Source: Caldifarciminota bacterium (GTDB lineage Bacteria > Hydrothermota > Tepidihabitantia > B3-TA06). Taken from it: 33,381 nt of DNA. Positions 1-7,745 of the stretch are shown here, piece after piece. Each line of letters opens with the position of its first letter. Within the stretch, counting starts at the first letter, position 1. The DNA is taken from contig JAFGSK010000027.1 of assembly GCA_016934635.1 (NCBI GenBank), positions 1 to 33,381 of the forward strand, written 5' to 3'. The translations under genes and the position numbers were made by a program. The notes under the pieces were generated by a model that worked only from the letters and a program-made list of their open reading frames with translations, was not told the origin of the DNA and did not search any database.

Positions 1-90
1 AGCGTTCCCGACATGACTTCCGGTGTCTACTTCGTAAGGCTCGTAACGCCGCTTTACATCGACGCAGCAAAGGTGATTATACTGAAGTAA
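1..90 (+). CDS. C-terminal end of a secreted protein with sorting-type tail (partial)
   Basis: The window opens inside a reading frame that runs to a TAA at 88-90. The 29 visible residues include TSGVYFVRLVTP and end in VIILK. This matches the last strand of the C-terminal tail of the next two genes almost word for word (SGVYFVRLVTPTF... ending VTVLK). It is therefore probably the end of another member of the same secreted family, a tail resembling the type A sorting domain of type IX secretion. The rest of the protein lies outside the window, so nothing can be said about its function. Confidence 0.8.
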   Translation, partial: SVPDMTSGVYFVRLVTPLYIDAAKVIILK

Positions 91-132
91 ACGCTTCTTT
101 GACCGTTTCACGGTCGGGAAAGAAAACTATTG

Positions 133-164
133 GTGGCGGCCGGACGGCCCGCCACTGGCTTTTT
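133..164 (+). terminator. Probable intrinsic terminator after the partial gene
   Basis: GTGGCGGCCG (133-142) pairs with CGGCCCGCCAC (145-155) with one bulged base, and a short T run follows at 160-164. The position, 43 bases after the stop of the upstream gene, fits a rho-independent terminator. The innermost pairs must open to leave a loop. Confidence 0.6.
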
Positions 165-235
165 CGGCTTCGATGATAAAGCACGGTCGTCATCGTGCGG
201 TATTTTTTCCCCATACGTGAAGAAGAATCGAGAAC

Positions 236-263
236 TTGACACATACAGATTTTTGACTAAATT
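236..263 (+). promoter_or_regulatory. Candidate promoter for the first complete secreted protein gene
   Basis: A perfect TTGACA (236-241) is followed after 16 bases by TAAATT (258-263, four of six consensus positions). The same TTGACA-N16-TANNNT pattern precedes many other genes in this window, which strengthens an otherwise weak -10. Transcription from here would give a leader of about 120 bases. Confidence 0.5.
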
Positions 264-388
264 ATATAGTATCCGGATTGGATAATACAGTGCGGAGCGG
301 CTTAAGCGGGCGAGCGGAGCATTATGCTCGCGGGAGAAAAGTTATGTGGAATAACTAGCCGAGAAACCGCTCAAGTTAGGAGGAACTA

Positions 389-1960
389 ATGACCAAAAAG
401 GTTATGGGGATAGCGGTTGCAGTACTTATACTTGCAGTCGCTGTTCCCGTACTCAACGCCCAGCCCACCATGTTAGTTGATGAAGACTTTAACAGCACAT
501 GGGTACCGTCGGGTTGGGAAGTAATCGTATACAACAGCGGCACAAACTTCGGAATCCCCTGCTATTGGAGCCAGTACTACTACGGTTCTCCGTACGACAA
601 CGGACCCTACGCTGGGTACGTATGGTGGAGCAATAGTTACCAGAATGAGTGGCTCATCACCCCACCTCTAGATCTTACGAGTGTCGAGGCGGGCGGTGAG
701 GTGCTCTTCGGCTTCAACAGCTGCTTCTACCATACCGACGCAACTCACAACTACGTCTGTGTCGGTATCTTATCACCGACCAAGGCCTTGATGCCCCAAC
801 ACATATGGATCGATACCCTAGTAGATCTGAACAGTGACTTCGGGTATGGAAACTTCTTTACCATGATCAACGACTACCCGAATCCCTTCGAGATTGACAT
901 CTCCGAATACGCCGGCCAGGTAATCTACCTGGGATTCAACTATTACTGGATGGGTGGTGGCGGCGGCGCTCGTGGCATCCTGAACGTAGACGACGTTTGG
1001 GTTTCCGCCGAGGAGGGCGGCGGCCCAGGCCCAGGTGAAGATACACTCGATCTTGAGATAATGCAAGTCATCCGCCCCAATGAACAGGAAGAGGGCGGCA
1101 CCGCCTTCACTCCCGGGGTTCGCATCAAAAACAACCTCGATACGGTGGCCAACGCAGAGGTGCGCTGCAGGATCAAGGACTTGGGAAGCTTGTCGACAGT
1201 GTACGAAGACGTGCTTCACTCCTATCCTCTTGATCCCGGAATCTCGGAAGTTAGTGCCTTCAGAAAGTTCACCCCTGACATCAACATGACCTACGAGGCA
1301 TTTTTCGTAGTCCAGCACCCCGACGATCCTCACTCCGAAAACAACGACATTACCAAAAGATTCACTACCGCTGGAATACGCCTGAATCCGGTTACCATGC
1401 TCTCCCCTTCTCCCACGCAGTACAACTCTTTCAGTCCTTCTGCCACCTTTCAGGAGATGGCTGGGCAACCGACCGTCGTGGCTAACCTTATCTGCACGAT
1501 AGAGGATCTGACTTACAACGCGATTGTTTATACAGACACACTGAAAAGTGAAAGCTTCACTGCCGGAGAATCCAGAGACGTTACGTTCTCCCCGGTAACC
1601 AGCTTGGCATTCGGCACCTACCAGATAACTTTCAAGGCTTTCCACCTACTTGAGGGTGATATCAGCAACCCGGAACTGGTTGAAACCTTCGACTACGTGG
1701 GTATCGGTGAGGTACCGGTGGTTGCGACCTTCAGCCTCAACGCGGTTGGCAACAAGGTTAGATTCAGTCTAGCAGAGGACTCCGATGTAACCCTCAAACT
1801 TTACGACGTAGCTGGCAAGGTAGTAGCATCCCTCGCCTCCGGTTCATACAGCGCCGGCATACATACCCTGACCTTTGAGAAACCAACTTCGGGTGTCTAC
1901 TTTGTTCGTCTGGTAACACCGACGTTCAATGCCGTCGAGAAGGTTACCGTCTTAAAGTAA
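389..1960 (+). CDS. Secreted protein with adhesin-like jelly-roll domain and sorting-type tail
   Basis: The 523-residue protein starts at an ATG with AGGAGG six bases upstream and has a signal peptide (residues 1-24, cleaved near LNA-QP). Residues about 30-205 begin LVDEDFNSTW and contain an NEWLITPPLDL segment. This is typical of cleaved-adhesin/choice-of-anchor jelly-roll domains. Residues about 220-330 and 335-440 look like two Ig- or CARDB-like beta domains. The final ~75 residues (LKLYDVAGKVVASLASG, then GVYFVRL, ending VTVLK) form a tail like the type IX secretion sorting domain. It is paralogous to the next gene along its whole length. Likely role: an exported, surface-attached or released adhesin or binding protein; the ligand is unknown. 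No secretion machinery lies nearby. Confidence 0.8.
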   Translation: MTKKVMGIAVAVLILAVAVPVLNAQPTMLVDEDFNSTWVPSGWEVIVYNSGTNFGIPCYWSQYYYGSPYDNGPYAGYVWWSNSYQNEWLITPPLDLTSVEAGGEVLFGFNSCFYHTDATHNYVCVGILSPTKALMPQHIWIDTLVDLNSDFGYGNFFTMINDYPNPFEIDISEYAGQVIYLGFNYYWMGGGGGARGILNVDDVWVSAEEGGGPGPGEDTLDLEIMQVIRPNEQEEGGTAFTPGVRIKNNLDTVANAEVRCRIKDLGSLSTVYEDVLHSYPLDPGISEVSAFRKFTPDINMTYEAFFVVQHPDDPHSENNDITKRFTTAGIRLNPVTMLSPSPTQYNSFSPSATFQEMAGQPTVVANLICTIEDLTYNAIVYTDTLKSESFTAGESRDVTFSPVTSLAFGTYQITFKAFHLLEGDISNPELVETFDYVGIGEVPVVATFSLNAVGNKVRFSLAEDSDVTLKLYDVAGKVVASLASGSYSAGIHTLTFEKPTSGVYFVRLVTPTFNAVEKVTVLK

Positions 1961-2003
1961 TCCCTGCTTTCGTCCTTTAGGGCGAAAACCTGGACATAGA
2001 ACT

Positions 2004-2036
2004 TATAGGGACTGGTTCACCAGTCCCTATATTTTT
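2004..2036 (+). terminator. Strong rho-independent terminator
   Basis: ATAGGGACTGG (2005-2015) and CCAGTCCCTAT (2020-2030) form a perfect 11-pair stem (12 with the flanking T-A) around a TTCA loop. TTTTT follows at 2032-2036. It lies 44 bases after the preceding stop codon and separates the two paralogous secreted-protein genes into independent transcription units. Confidence 0.92.
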
Positions 2037-2088
2037 AAAAAAGAATATTGCACGGAGGGCTGCTTGAGGGTTTAGGGGATGCATAAAC

Positions 2089-2116
2089 TTGACAAACTCC
2101 TTGTATTGATTAGATT
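2089..2116 (+). promoter_or_regulatory. Promoter for the second secreted protein gene
   Basis: TTGACA (2089-2094), 16 bases, then TAGATT (2111-2116). The predicted transcript start near 2123 gives a leader of about 54 bases. That leader shares GGGAGAAAA (2138-2146) and TTAGGAGG with the leader of the upstream paralog, suggesting common descent or a common control element. Confidence 0.6.
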
Positions 2117-2176
2117 TATTAAAAAAGGACTCAGTGTGGGAGAAAACTCATAAGGTCTCTAGATTAGGAGGTCATT

Positions 2177-3691
2177 ATGTCAGAACGTATCAGGGCGATA
2201 GCAATAATCACTTTGCTTGCCTTAGCTTTTTCTCCAAACGCTCAGGCTACTCTTCTGCTTTCGGAAAGTTTTTCCGGTTGGGGTACCTGGGCTACAAGCC
2301 CACCGACCAACTGGCACATCAACTATACCGGTTCAGCCTCAACCAACGACTGGTATAATGGAAGTTGGCACTGGGGTTGGACTAATCTGCTTGAGACAGA
2401 TGAAGGTGTGCCTACCCTTTTCTGGGATCCAGCCGAAAGTGGCGTAGACGAAATCATCTCGCCCGTCATCGATTGTTCAAGTTACAGCGCGGTTTGGATT
2501 GCCTTCGATCACTCCTACGACCATTACAACGGTCCATACAGCGCTAAGGTCCTCGGTTCTACCAACGGCGGCGGAACATGGCCTCATGAGATATGGAGCT
2601 ACAACCAGATTAGCTACGGCGGCTTTGAAGGTAAACGAGACAGCTTTGATATAAGCCCCTGGGCCGCAGGCCAGTCACAAGTGGCTATCAAGTGGCGTGG
2701 GGACGGAAACGTAGCAAATATCAATGTCTGGAATTTCGATAACGTTGCGGTACATGGATTCACCGACCCTCCGCCGGGATTCGATCTGCATATTTCTCGC
2801 GTTATCCGCCCTGCGGTACGAGAAAAAGGCGACACCTCCTTAAATCCAACCTGTATAATCTACAACAATGCCGACAGCATCAGCTACCCTTACATAAGAT
2901 GCAGGATAAAGGACTTCCACACCCAACAGACGATATACGAAGACATTGCTGAAGACCATCAACTAGATCCTGGCTGCACCGTGGTCGACATCTTCAGAAC
3001 CTTTAATCTGGAAGAGAACATGAAGTACGAAATATTTGTCCTGGTTGAACATCCCGACGATGTTGATGCAGAAAACAACATGATGACCAGATACAGTTGC
3101 ACCTCTTGCGACGAGGTTAACCCAATTAGCGTTAATGCTCCCGATTCTGGACAATCCGGTCCTTTCAATCCTTCAGCCATTTTCAAGGAGGGAACAGGTG
3201 CAGATTGGGCCTGTGCCGCCTTTTTCTGTAAGATTGAAACGATGGGGCAAGAAATAGTGTACCTTCAAGCAGCACTTCAGGAACACTTCGGTCCCAATCA
3301 GCAAAAACCCATAACTTTCCCCTTGGCTTCTCTAGGTTCAGAAGACACCTATGAAATTACCTTCTGGGCAACCGACCGGGAAGGAGAGAATATCAGCAAC
3401 CCAGAACTTGTTGACACCTTCAACTACACATCTGGTGTGGTTGAAACCCCATCCACAAGTAACATTGATGTGAAAGTAAACAACCGGAAAATAAACCTCA
3501 CACTGACCCGATCCACTCAACTTGACGTACGACTCTACGACGTGGCGGGGAAGCTGGTTACCATCCTTGCTTCGGGCAGGTATAATGAAGGCTTCTATAC
3601 TTTTAATCCGGATGTCGGCTCAGGCATCTACTTCATTAGGATAACCACAGGGGGGGGTAACGCTTTTGAGAAATATATCGTATTGAAATAG
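2177..3691 (+). CDS. Secreted protein with adhesin-like jelly-roll domain and sorting-type tail (paralog)
   Basis: The 504-residue protein starts at an ATG with GGAGG at a normal distance and has a signal peptide ending near NAQA-TLLL. Residues about 25-195 open with LLLSESFSGWGTW and contain an ISPVIDCSSYS segment and a closing WNFDNVAVHG strand. This is the pattern of cleaved-adhesin/MAM-like jelly rolls. Two Ig-like beta domains follow; the first begins FDLHISRVIRP, matching LDLEIMQVIRP of the upstream gene. The tail contains RLYDVAGKLVTILASG and GIYFIRI and ends IVLK. It is secreted and probably cell-surface associated, with unknown binding target. The two genes look like an ancient tandem duplication, each with its own promoter. 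Confidence 0.8.
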   Translation: MSERIRAIAIITLLALAFSPNAQATLLLSESFSGWGTWATSPPTNWHINYTGSASTNDWYNGSWHWGWTNLLETDEGVPTLFWDPAESGVDEIISPVIDCSSYSAVWIAFDHSYDHYNGPYSAKVLGSTNGGGTWPHEIWSYNQISYGGFEGKRDSFDISPWAAGQSQVAIKWRGDGNVANINVWNFDNVAVHGFTDPPPGFDLHISRVIRPAVREKGDTSLNPTCIIYNNADSISYPYIRCRIKDFHTQQTIYEDIAEDHQLDPGCTVVDIFRTFNLEENMKYEIFVLVEHPDDVDAENNMMTRYSCTSCDEVNPISVNAPDSGQSGPFNPSAIFKEGTGADWACAAFFCKIETMGQEIVYLQAALQEHFGPNQQKPITFPLASLGSEDTYEITFWATDREGENISNPELVDTFNYTSGVVETPSTSNIDVKVNNRKINLTLTRSTQLDVRLYDVAGKLVTILASGRYNEGFYTFNPDVGSGIYFIRITTGGGNAFEKYIVLK

Positions 3692-3870
3692 TTGAGTGTG
3701 TCTTTTACGGCCTCGCTCCATTAGGCTGGTAGTCCATTAATGGGTCTTAGATGATACTTGTTGAAGGTTTATCCTGTGTTATTGAGTACAGCAGGACGAG
3801 AGTGGGAGTCAACTTTTATTCTTTAATGTAAGGGACTTCATCTCAGGTTATACGAGGTATTCTTGGGAGT

Positions 3871-4960
3871 TTATTTCTGTGCAGTCTCCGCTTGCCAGAG
3901 CAAAGTGGCTGTCAGAAAATCATCTATCTCGCCGTCCAGAACTGCATCTACGTTATGTTCCTCGTGTCCGGTGCGGTGGTCTTTAATCATCCGGTACGGA
4001 AAAAGTACATAGGAGCGAATCTGGTGACCCCAGGCGATATCGGTTTTTGTCTCTTCCAGCTTAGCTCGTCGGACAGCCTGTTTTTCCTCCTCGTAAGCGT
4101 AAAGTCGAGCACGCAATATCTTCATCGCGTTTTCCTTATTCTGATGCTGAGAACGTTCATTCTGGCACTGAACCACAATACCCGAAGGAATATGCTTAAT
4201 CCTGACCGCGGTGGAAAGCTTGTTGACGTTCTGTCCTCCGTGTCCTGAGGCCCGGAATGTATCGATCCTGAGATCGTCAGGATCGATGGTTACCTCAACT
4301 TCCTCCATCTCGGGCATCACGAAAACCGAAGCAAAGGAAGTGTGTCGACGCTTGGCCGAATCAAAAGGAGACACGCGAACCAACCGATGAATGCCCGACT
4401 CACCTTTAAGAAACCCATAAGCATACTCGCCTTTCACCTCAATCGTAACGTCCTTGATGCCAGCTACCTCACCGGGTAACAAATCCAGGACGTTCGATGA
4501 GAAGTTTTTCCGTTCGAAGTAGCGCACATACATCCTGAAAAGCATCTCAGCCCAGTCGCAGCTTTCCACACCTCCAGCCCCCGGATGGATAGTAATTATG
4601 GCAGTCTTAGAATCATTTGGATCAGCAAGTATTATCGAAACCTCAAGTTCACGCAGTTCAATCTGGGTCATTTCAAGACTGACCTTCATTTCCTTCTGGG
4701 CTGCATCGTCATCTTGAAACATCTCCTGCATCTGGGCTGCATCGTCAAGCTCCTGCTCCAGACTCTCAACTGTGTTAAGTATCCGCTCAAGCCGTGCCAG
4801 CTCACTCATCTGTGATCGAGCTTTACTCTGATTGTTCCAGAAATCCGGAGCGGACGCCGCTTCCCTCAACCTGTTCAACTTCGCGGCGAGTTCCGAAGGG
4901 TCAAAGAAACTCCTTTATCTTTGCTAACCTTTCCTTGAGTTCACAGATCCTTTCCTTCAT
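3871..4960 (-). CDS. prfB: Peptide chain release factor 2, expressed through a programmed +1 frameshift
   Basis: RF2 recognises UGA and UAA and triggers peptide release. Translation starts at ATG 4960 (minus), three bases after the rpmE stop. After 19 codons it meets CTT TGA C, with AAGGAG (Shine-Dalgarno-like) three bases before CTT. This is the classical RF2 autoregulatory site. Low RF2 favours slipping from the CTT-TGA (4901-4906) into the +1 frame, giving a product of about 362 residues (E. coli RF2 has 365). The main frame carries the SPF stop-recognition tripeptide (about residues 197-199) and the catalytic GGQ loop (about 241-243, in SGHGGQNVNK). A caller that ignores frameshifting would start this gene at 4878 and lose the first 27 residues. 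Confidence 0.97.
4901..4913 (-). promoter_or_regulatory. RF2 programmed +1 frameshift site
   Basis: Read on the minus strand, AAGGAG-TTT-CTT-TGA-C aligns base for base in spacing with the E. coli element AGGGGG-TAT-CTT-TGA-C. The in-frame stop is UGA followed by C, the poorest termination context, which is the one RF2 itself reads. The frame after the shift continues DPSELAAKL into a normal RF2 sequence. Confidence 0.95.
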
Positions 4961-4963
4961 CGA

Positions 4964-5275
4964 TTATCTCTTGGTTGTTCTCCTGCGAACGGGTTTCTTC
5001 TTTGTCCCGGTCTTACGGGCCGCATCCTCCTCCTCCAGCTTTTCCTTCTGCTTCGCAGTCAGAATCTCCGAGCCCTTGGTTTCTCCGAAACGCCGGCGGT
5101 AACGTTCAACGCGTCCTGCAGCATCTATAATTTTGGTCTTACCTGTGTAGTAAGGATGACATTGCGAGCAAATGTCCACCCTTATGTTTTCGCGCGTAGA
5201 ATAAGTCTTATACTCAAATCCGCACGCACACTTGACTGTGGTTTCCACGTACTTCGGATGAATCTTGTCCTTCAT
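4964..5275 (-). CDS. rpmE: 50S ribosomal protein L31, zinc-binding form, with basic C-terminal extension
   Basis: The first ~70 residues are a standard L31 (MKDKIHPKYVET..., IDAAGRVERY). The zinc ligands C16, C18, C36 and C39 are all present, so this is the zinc-containing type. L31 bridges the two ribosomal subunits. At 103 residues it is longer than usual because of a charged, Lys/Arg-rich tail after residue 70. The gene has a good Shine-Dalgarno (AAAGGAG) and its own promoter, and it is followed after only three bases by prfB, so the two translation genes are very likely cotranscribed. Confidence 0.96.
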   Translation of the reverse strand: MKDKIHPKYVETTVKCACGFEYKTYSTRENIRVDICSQCHPYYTGKTKIIDAAGRVERYRRRFGETKGSEILTAKQKEKLEEEDAARKTGTKKKPVRRRTTKR

Positions 5276-5324
5276 TTTAAAAAATCTCCTTTAATCCATG
5301 TACACTTGAATCTCAGTAACGTTA

Positions 5325-5353
5325 ATTCTACCATAAGTCTTTTTCTCTGTCAA
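5325..5353 (-). promoter_or_regulatory. Promoter of the rpmE-prfB operon
   Basis: On the minus strand TTGACA (5348-5353), 17 bases, TAGAAT (5325-5330, five of six). The predicted leader is about 45 bases and ends in the AAAGGAG ribosome binding site of rpmE. Confidence 0.75.
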
Positions 5354-5394
5354 CACCAGAAGATTGGGAATTCTGTCGTCAGGGACATGAGAGT

Positions 5395-6648
5395 TTATTC
5401 GTTCATTGCCTCCAGGAACTCGGCATTATTCTTTGTCAATCGCATTTTATCTAAGATAAACTCCATCATCTCAACAGGAGTCATCTCGGCAAGTATCTTG
5501 CGTAAGAGCCACACCCGGTTGAGTTCGTGATCGGTTAGAAGCAACTCTTCCTTGCGTGTCCCTGACCTCTGCAGATCAATGGCAGGGAACACTCGTCTGT
5601 CGGCTAACCTTCTATCCAAGACCATCTCGTTGTTACCGGTACCCTTGAACTCCTCGAAAATAACCTCATCCATTCTTGAACCGGTCTCAATCAGAGCGGT
5701 GGCAAGGATAGTCAACGAACCGCCTTCTTCAACGTTACGTGCCGAGCCGAAGAACTTCTTCGGCTTTTGCAGGGCATTAGAATCCAATCCGCCTGATAGC
5801 GTCTTCCCTGAATGGGGAATAACCATGTTGTGAGCGCGGGCGAGACGGGTGAGTGAATCCAAAAGTATTACCACATCTCTCTTGTGCTCTACAAGCCTCT
5901 TGGCTTTCTGTAACACAATCTCTGCGACTTGAACATGACGCTCAGGAGCTTCATCAAAGGTTGAACTTATTACCTCAGCCTTAACGGATCGCTCCATGTC
6001 TGTGACCTCTTCGGGTCGTTCGTCTATCAGTAGAATGATAAGTTCTATCTCAGGCTGATTGCGAGTGATGCTGTTAGCAATCTTCTGAAGGATTACCGTC
6101 TTTCCTGCACGCGGAGGTGATACAATAACCCCCCGCTGTCCTTTTCCGATAGGGGTGAAAAGATCTATGACCCGAGTTGTAAAATCGTTGTCGTCAGGAT
6201 TCTCCATGTGTATCCGTTCCGTAGGATAAAGCGGGGTTAGGTTATCAAAAGGGACGCGTTTTCTTCCCTGAGTCGGAGCATCGCCGTTGATCGCCTCTAC
6301 CTTAACTACAGCGAAGAACTTTTCGTTGTCGCGGGGAGGTCGTGCTCGAGCAATAACCGTATCGCCGGAACGCAGTCCGAGACGTTTTATTTGAACCGGC
6401 GAAACGTAGATGTCATCCTGACTCGGAAGATAACTGTAGTTTGGTGAACGAAGAAAACCGAATCCTTCATTGAGTATTTCAAGTACACCGGAACAATCTA
6501 TCAGTCCGTTTTCGCGTTCCTTGCTCTCTGCTTCAAGTATCGCCTTAACGAGTTCCTCCTTCTTCATATCCACAGGATCAATCTTCAAGCTCTCAGCAAT
6601 CTCTCGAAGATTGTCTACCTTTTTCTTGCGCAATTCTTCTAATTCCAT
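5395..6648 (-). CDS. rho: Transcription termination factor Rho
   Basis: Rho is a hexameric RNA-dependent ATPase that ends transcription at untranslated C-rich RNA. The 417-residue length is typical (E. coli 419). Residues 1-45 are the Rho N-terminal helical domain. Residues 48-125 are the cold-shock-like RNA-binding domain with GFGFLRSP. The ATPase domain follows with P-loop SPPRAGKT (177-184), Walker [15 protein letters not shown] and the Q-loop/R-loop segment. The start ATG has GGGAGG upstream. It is transcribed alone from a consensus promoter at 6700-6727. Confidence 0.98.
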   Translation of the reverse strand: MELEELRKKKVDNLREIAESLKIDPVDMKKEELVKAILEAESKERENGLIDCSGVLEILNEGFGFLRSPNYSYLPSQDDIYVSPVQIKRLGLRSGDTVIARARPPRDNEKFFAVVKVEAINGDAPTQGRKRVPFDNLTPLYPTERIHMENPDDNDFTTRVIDLFTPIGKGQRGVIVSPPRAGKTVILQKIANSITRNQPEIELIILLIDERPEEVTDMERSVKAEVISSTFDEAPERHVQVAEIVLQKAKRLVEHKRDVVILLDSLTRLARAHNMVIPHSGKTLSGGLDSNALQKPKKFFGSARNVEEGGSLTILATALIETGSRMDEVIFEEFKGTGNNEMVLDRRLADRRVFPAIDLQRSGTRKEELLLTDHELNRVWLLRKILAEMTPVEMMEFILDKMRLTKNNAEFLEAMNE

Positions 6649-6651
6649 GAG

Positions 6652-6668
6652 CCTCCCTCGTTTGAGGG
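6652..6668 (-). promoter_or_regulatory. Hairpin overlapping the rho ribosome binding site
   Basis: On the minus strand CCCTC-AAAC-GAGGG (6655-6668) forms a five-pair hairpin. Its 3' arm shares three bases with the Shine-Dalgarno GGGAGG (6652-6657), which lies a few bases before the rho ATG. Folding could limit ribosome access. This is an inference from pairing only. Confidence 0.4.
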
Positions 6669-6699
6669 TTGATTCGGGAGTTTGTTGCAGGACGCAGTG

Positions 6700-6727
6700 A
6701 TTATAGGTAAATCGTCCCTTATGTCAA
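6700..6727 (-). promoter_or_regulatory. Consensus promoter of rho
   Basis: On the minus strand TTGACA (6722-6727), 16 bases, TATAAT (6700-6705). Both hexamers are perfect matches to the sigma-70 consensus. The transcript would begin near 6693, giving a leader of about 45 bases. Confidence 0.9.
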
Positions 6728-6800
6728 GCCCTATCCCAAATAGAGAAGATACTCTTTCTAGAATCCAACGACCTAGATAATCTGCCTGGTCGCCTACTAG

Positions 6801-7409
6801 TTAACCTATAGCTACATCGAGGTTTAGATTATATATCAATTTCTCTAAAAGCTCCCGGAAAATCTTACTAGGATAAGCGGCAAGACGAAGCTCGGTAAGA
6901 TTCTTGGCTATCTCTCTCGAGATGGGCCGAATACCTAAATATGTGGAGTGAAGAATAGCTTTCAGATGAAGCTCTTCCTTGGTTTGTTTGGATGTGATCT
7001 TGGCTATGTAGGTAGTGCTCATCTTTACTTCTTTTCCTTCGACCTCCAGAAGCTCCTGATGTTCATCAACCTTTATGCTCAATGAACCTTCCAGATAAAG
7101 CTTGCTTGAAGGCTTCACGATGGCTAACTCTTTCAACGACAGACCCATCAAACGAAGCCTCACCTTAGGGGTTTGTACAAGACGCTCCGACTCAATAATA
7201 GTATCCAGGTTACGAATCTTGGTCGCCTTAAGACTCTTTAAAAGGTGCTCAAACTCGCGAAGGCTCGCTCCTCGTGCAAGCAGAAACAGGGCATATTGAT
7301 TAATGCTGATACGATCCGCGGTGGCTTGCTCGGCCAAAGTCCGATGTAAGGAAATCGGTATTCGAATCAAGAACCTGCCGCTGTAGTCTCTAATCATCCT
7401 TCTTCTCAT
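6801..7409 (-). CDS. HicB-like ribbon-helix-helix protein (orphan)
   Basis: The 202-residue protein starts at an ATG preceded by AAAGGAG. Residues about 7-50 (YSGRFLIRIPISLHRTLAEQ, then SINQYALFLLARG) match the C-terminal ribbon-helix-helix of HicB-family antitoxins, which bind operator DNA as dimers. In classical HicB this domain is at the C-terminus; here it is at the N-terminus and is followed by about 150 residues of unrecognised alpha/beta sequence. No HicA toxin or other small partner gene is adjacent. It may be a transcriptional repressor or a stand-alone antitoxin. Base composition looks more AT-rich than the neighbouring rho, which could mean transfer. Confidence 0.65.
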   Translation of the reverse strand: MRRRMIRDYSGRFLIRIPISLHRTLAEQATADRISINQYALFLLARGASLREFEHLLKSLKATKIRNLDTIIESERLVQTPKVRLRLMGLSLKELAIVKPSSKLYLEGSLSIKVDEHQELLEVEGKEVKMSTTYIAKITSKQTKEELHLKAILHSTYLGIRPISREIAKNLTELRLAAYPSKIFRELLEKLIYNLNLDVAIG

Positions 7410-7437
7410 TTTTTTCTCCTTTCTAAAGTTTAGCTTT

Positions 7438-7465
7438 ATGATACTGTCTGCAAAAGCTTTGTCAA
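7438..7465 (-). promoter_or_regulatory. Promoter of the HicB-like gene
   Basis: On the minus strand TTGACA (7460-7465), 16 bases, TATCAT (7438-7443, five of six). The predicted leader is about 22 bases and contains AAAGGAG. Confidence 0.8.
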
Positions 7466-7569
7466 ATTAATAGACTCTAACCATATATTCTTCTACAAGC
7501 TATATTACTGGTATAGAAAACGTATTTATTATAGCCGACTTAAGATATATAGAATCAGTATATTAAGTG

Positions 7570-7597
7570 TTGACAATACGATAAAATATGCTATAGT
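7570..7597 (+). promoter_or_regulatory. Promoter of the small ORF / M28 peptidase unit
   Basis: TTGACA (7570-7575), 16 bases, TATAGT (7592-7597, five of six). A start near 7604 places GGAG (7611-7614) and the ATG at 7620 just inside the message, so the 41-codon ORF would be the first gene translated. Confidence 0.82.
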
Positions 7598-7619
7598 ATC
7601 ATTAAAAATTGGAGTTATC

Positions 7620-7745
7620 ATGTCTTTCTCAACCCTGCAGGACACTATTCGTGGAGCTTTATGCGCGGTGCCTTTCAAAGGTTTTACCTTGGCAAATGCA
7701 ACCTGCACCGAACCTGCTGTCAAAAATTCCAATCCCTTAACATGA
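7620..7745 (+). CDS. 41-residue ORF translationally coupled to the M28 peptidase
   Basis: ATG 7620 follows GGAG by five bases and lies about 16 bases after the predicted transcript start. The ORF encodes 41 residues (MSFSTLQDTIRGALCAVPF...) and stops at TGA 7743-7745. That stop overlaps the peptidase ATG (7742) in an ATGA junction, a typical translational-coupling arrangement. The peptidase has no Shine-Dalgarno of its own, which supports coupling. No family was recognised. It may be a real small protein, a leader peptide, or a decayed gene fragment kept only as a translation lead-in. Confidence 0.5.
   Translation: MSFSTLQDTIRGALCAVPFKGFTLANATCTEPAVKNSNPLT

Larger units (their letters stand above)
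91..388 (+). other. Intergenic region: terminator, promoter and structured leader
   Basis: This 298-base stretch has no credible gene. It holds the terminator at 133-164, a promoter at 236-263 and a leader in which three helices can form. P1 pairs GAGCGG (295-300) with CCGCTC (367-372). P2 pairs GCGAGC (310-315) with GCTCGC (326-331). P3 pairs AGTTAT (340-345) with ATAACT (351-356). Together they would make a three-way junction closing five bases before the Shine-Dalgarno AGGAGG (378-383). P2 competes with a shorter GAGCA/TGCTC hairpin (317-329). No known riboswitch class was recognised. Confidence 0.45.

Noticed and set aside
818..1645. 275-codon minus-strand ORF inside the first adhesin-like gene
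   Set aside because: No ribosome site, no protein-like pattern, and the + strand gene has a signal peptide, domains and a tail; it is a shadow frame.
7661..7741. Longer start of the M28 peptidase
   Set aside because: It would place 27 residues before the signal peptide; ATG 7742 sits in an ATGA junction with the upstream ORF.
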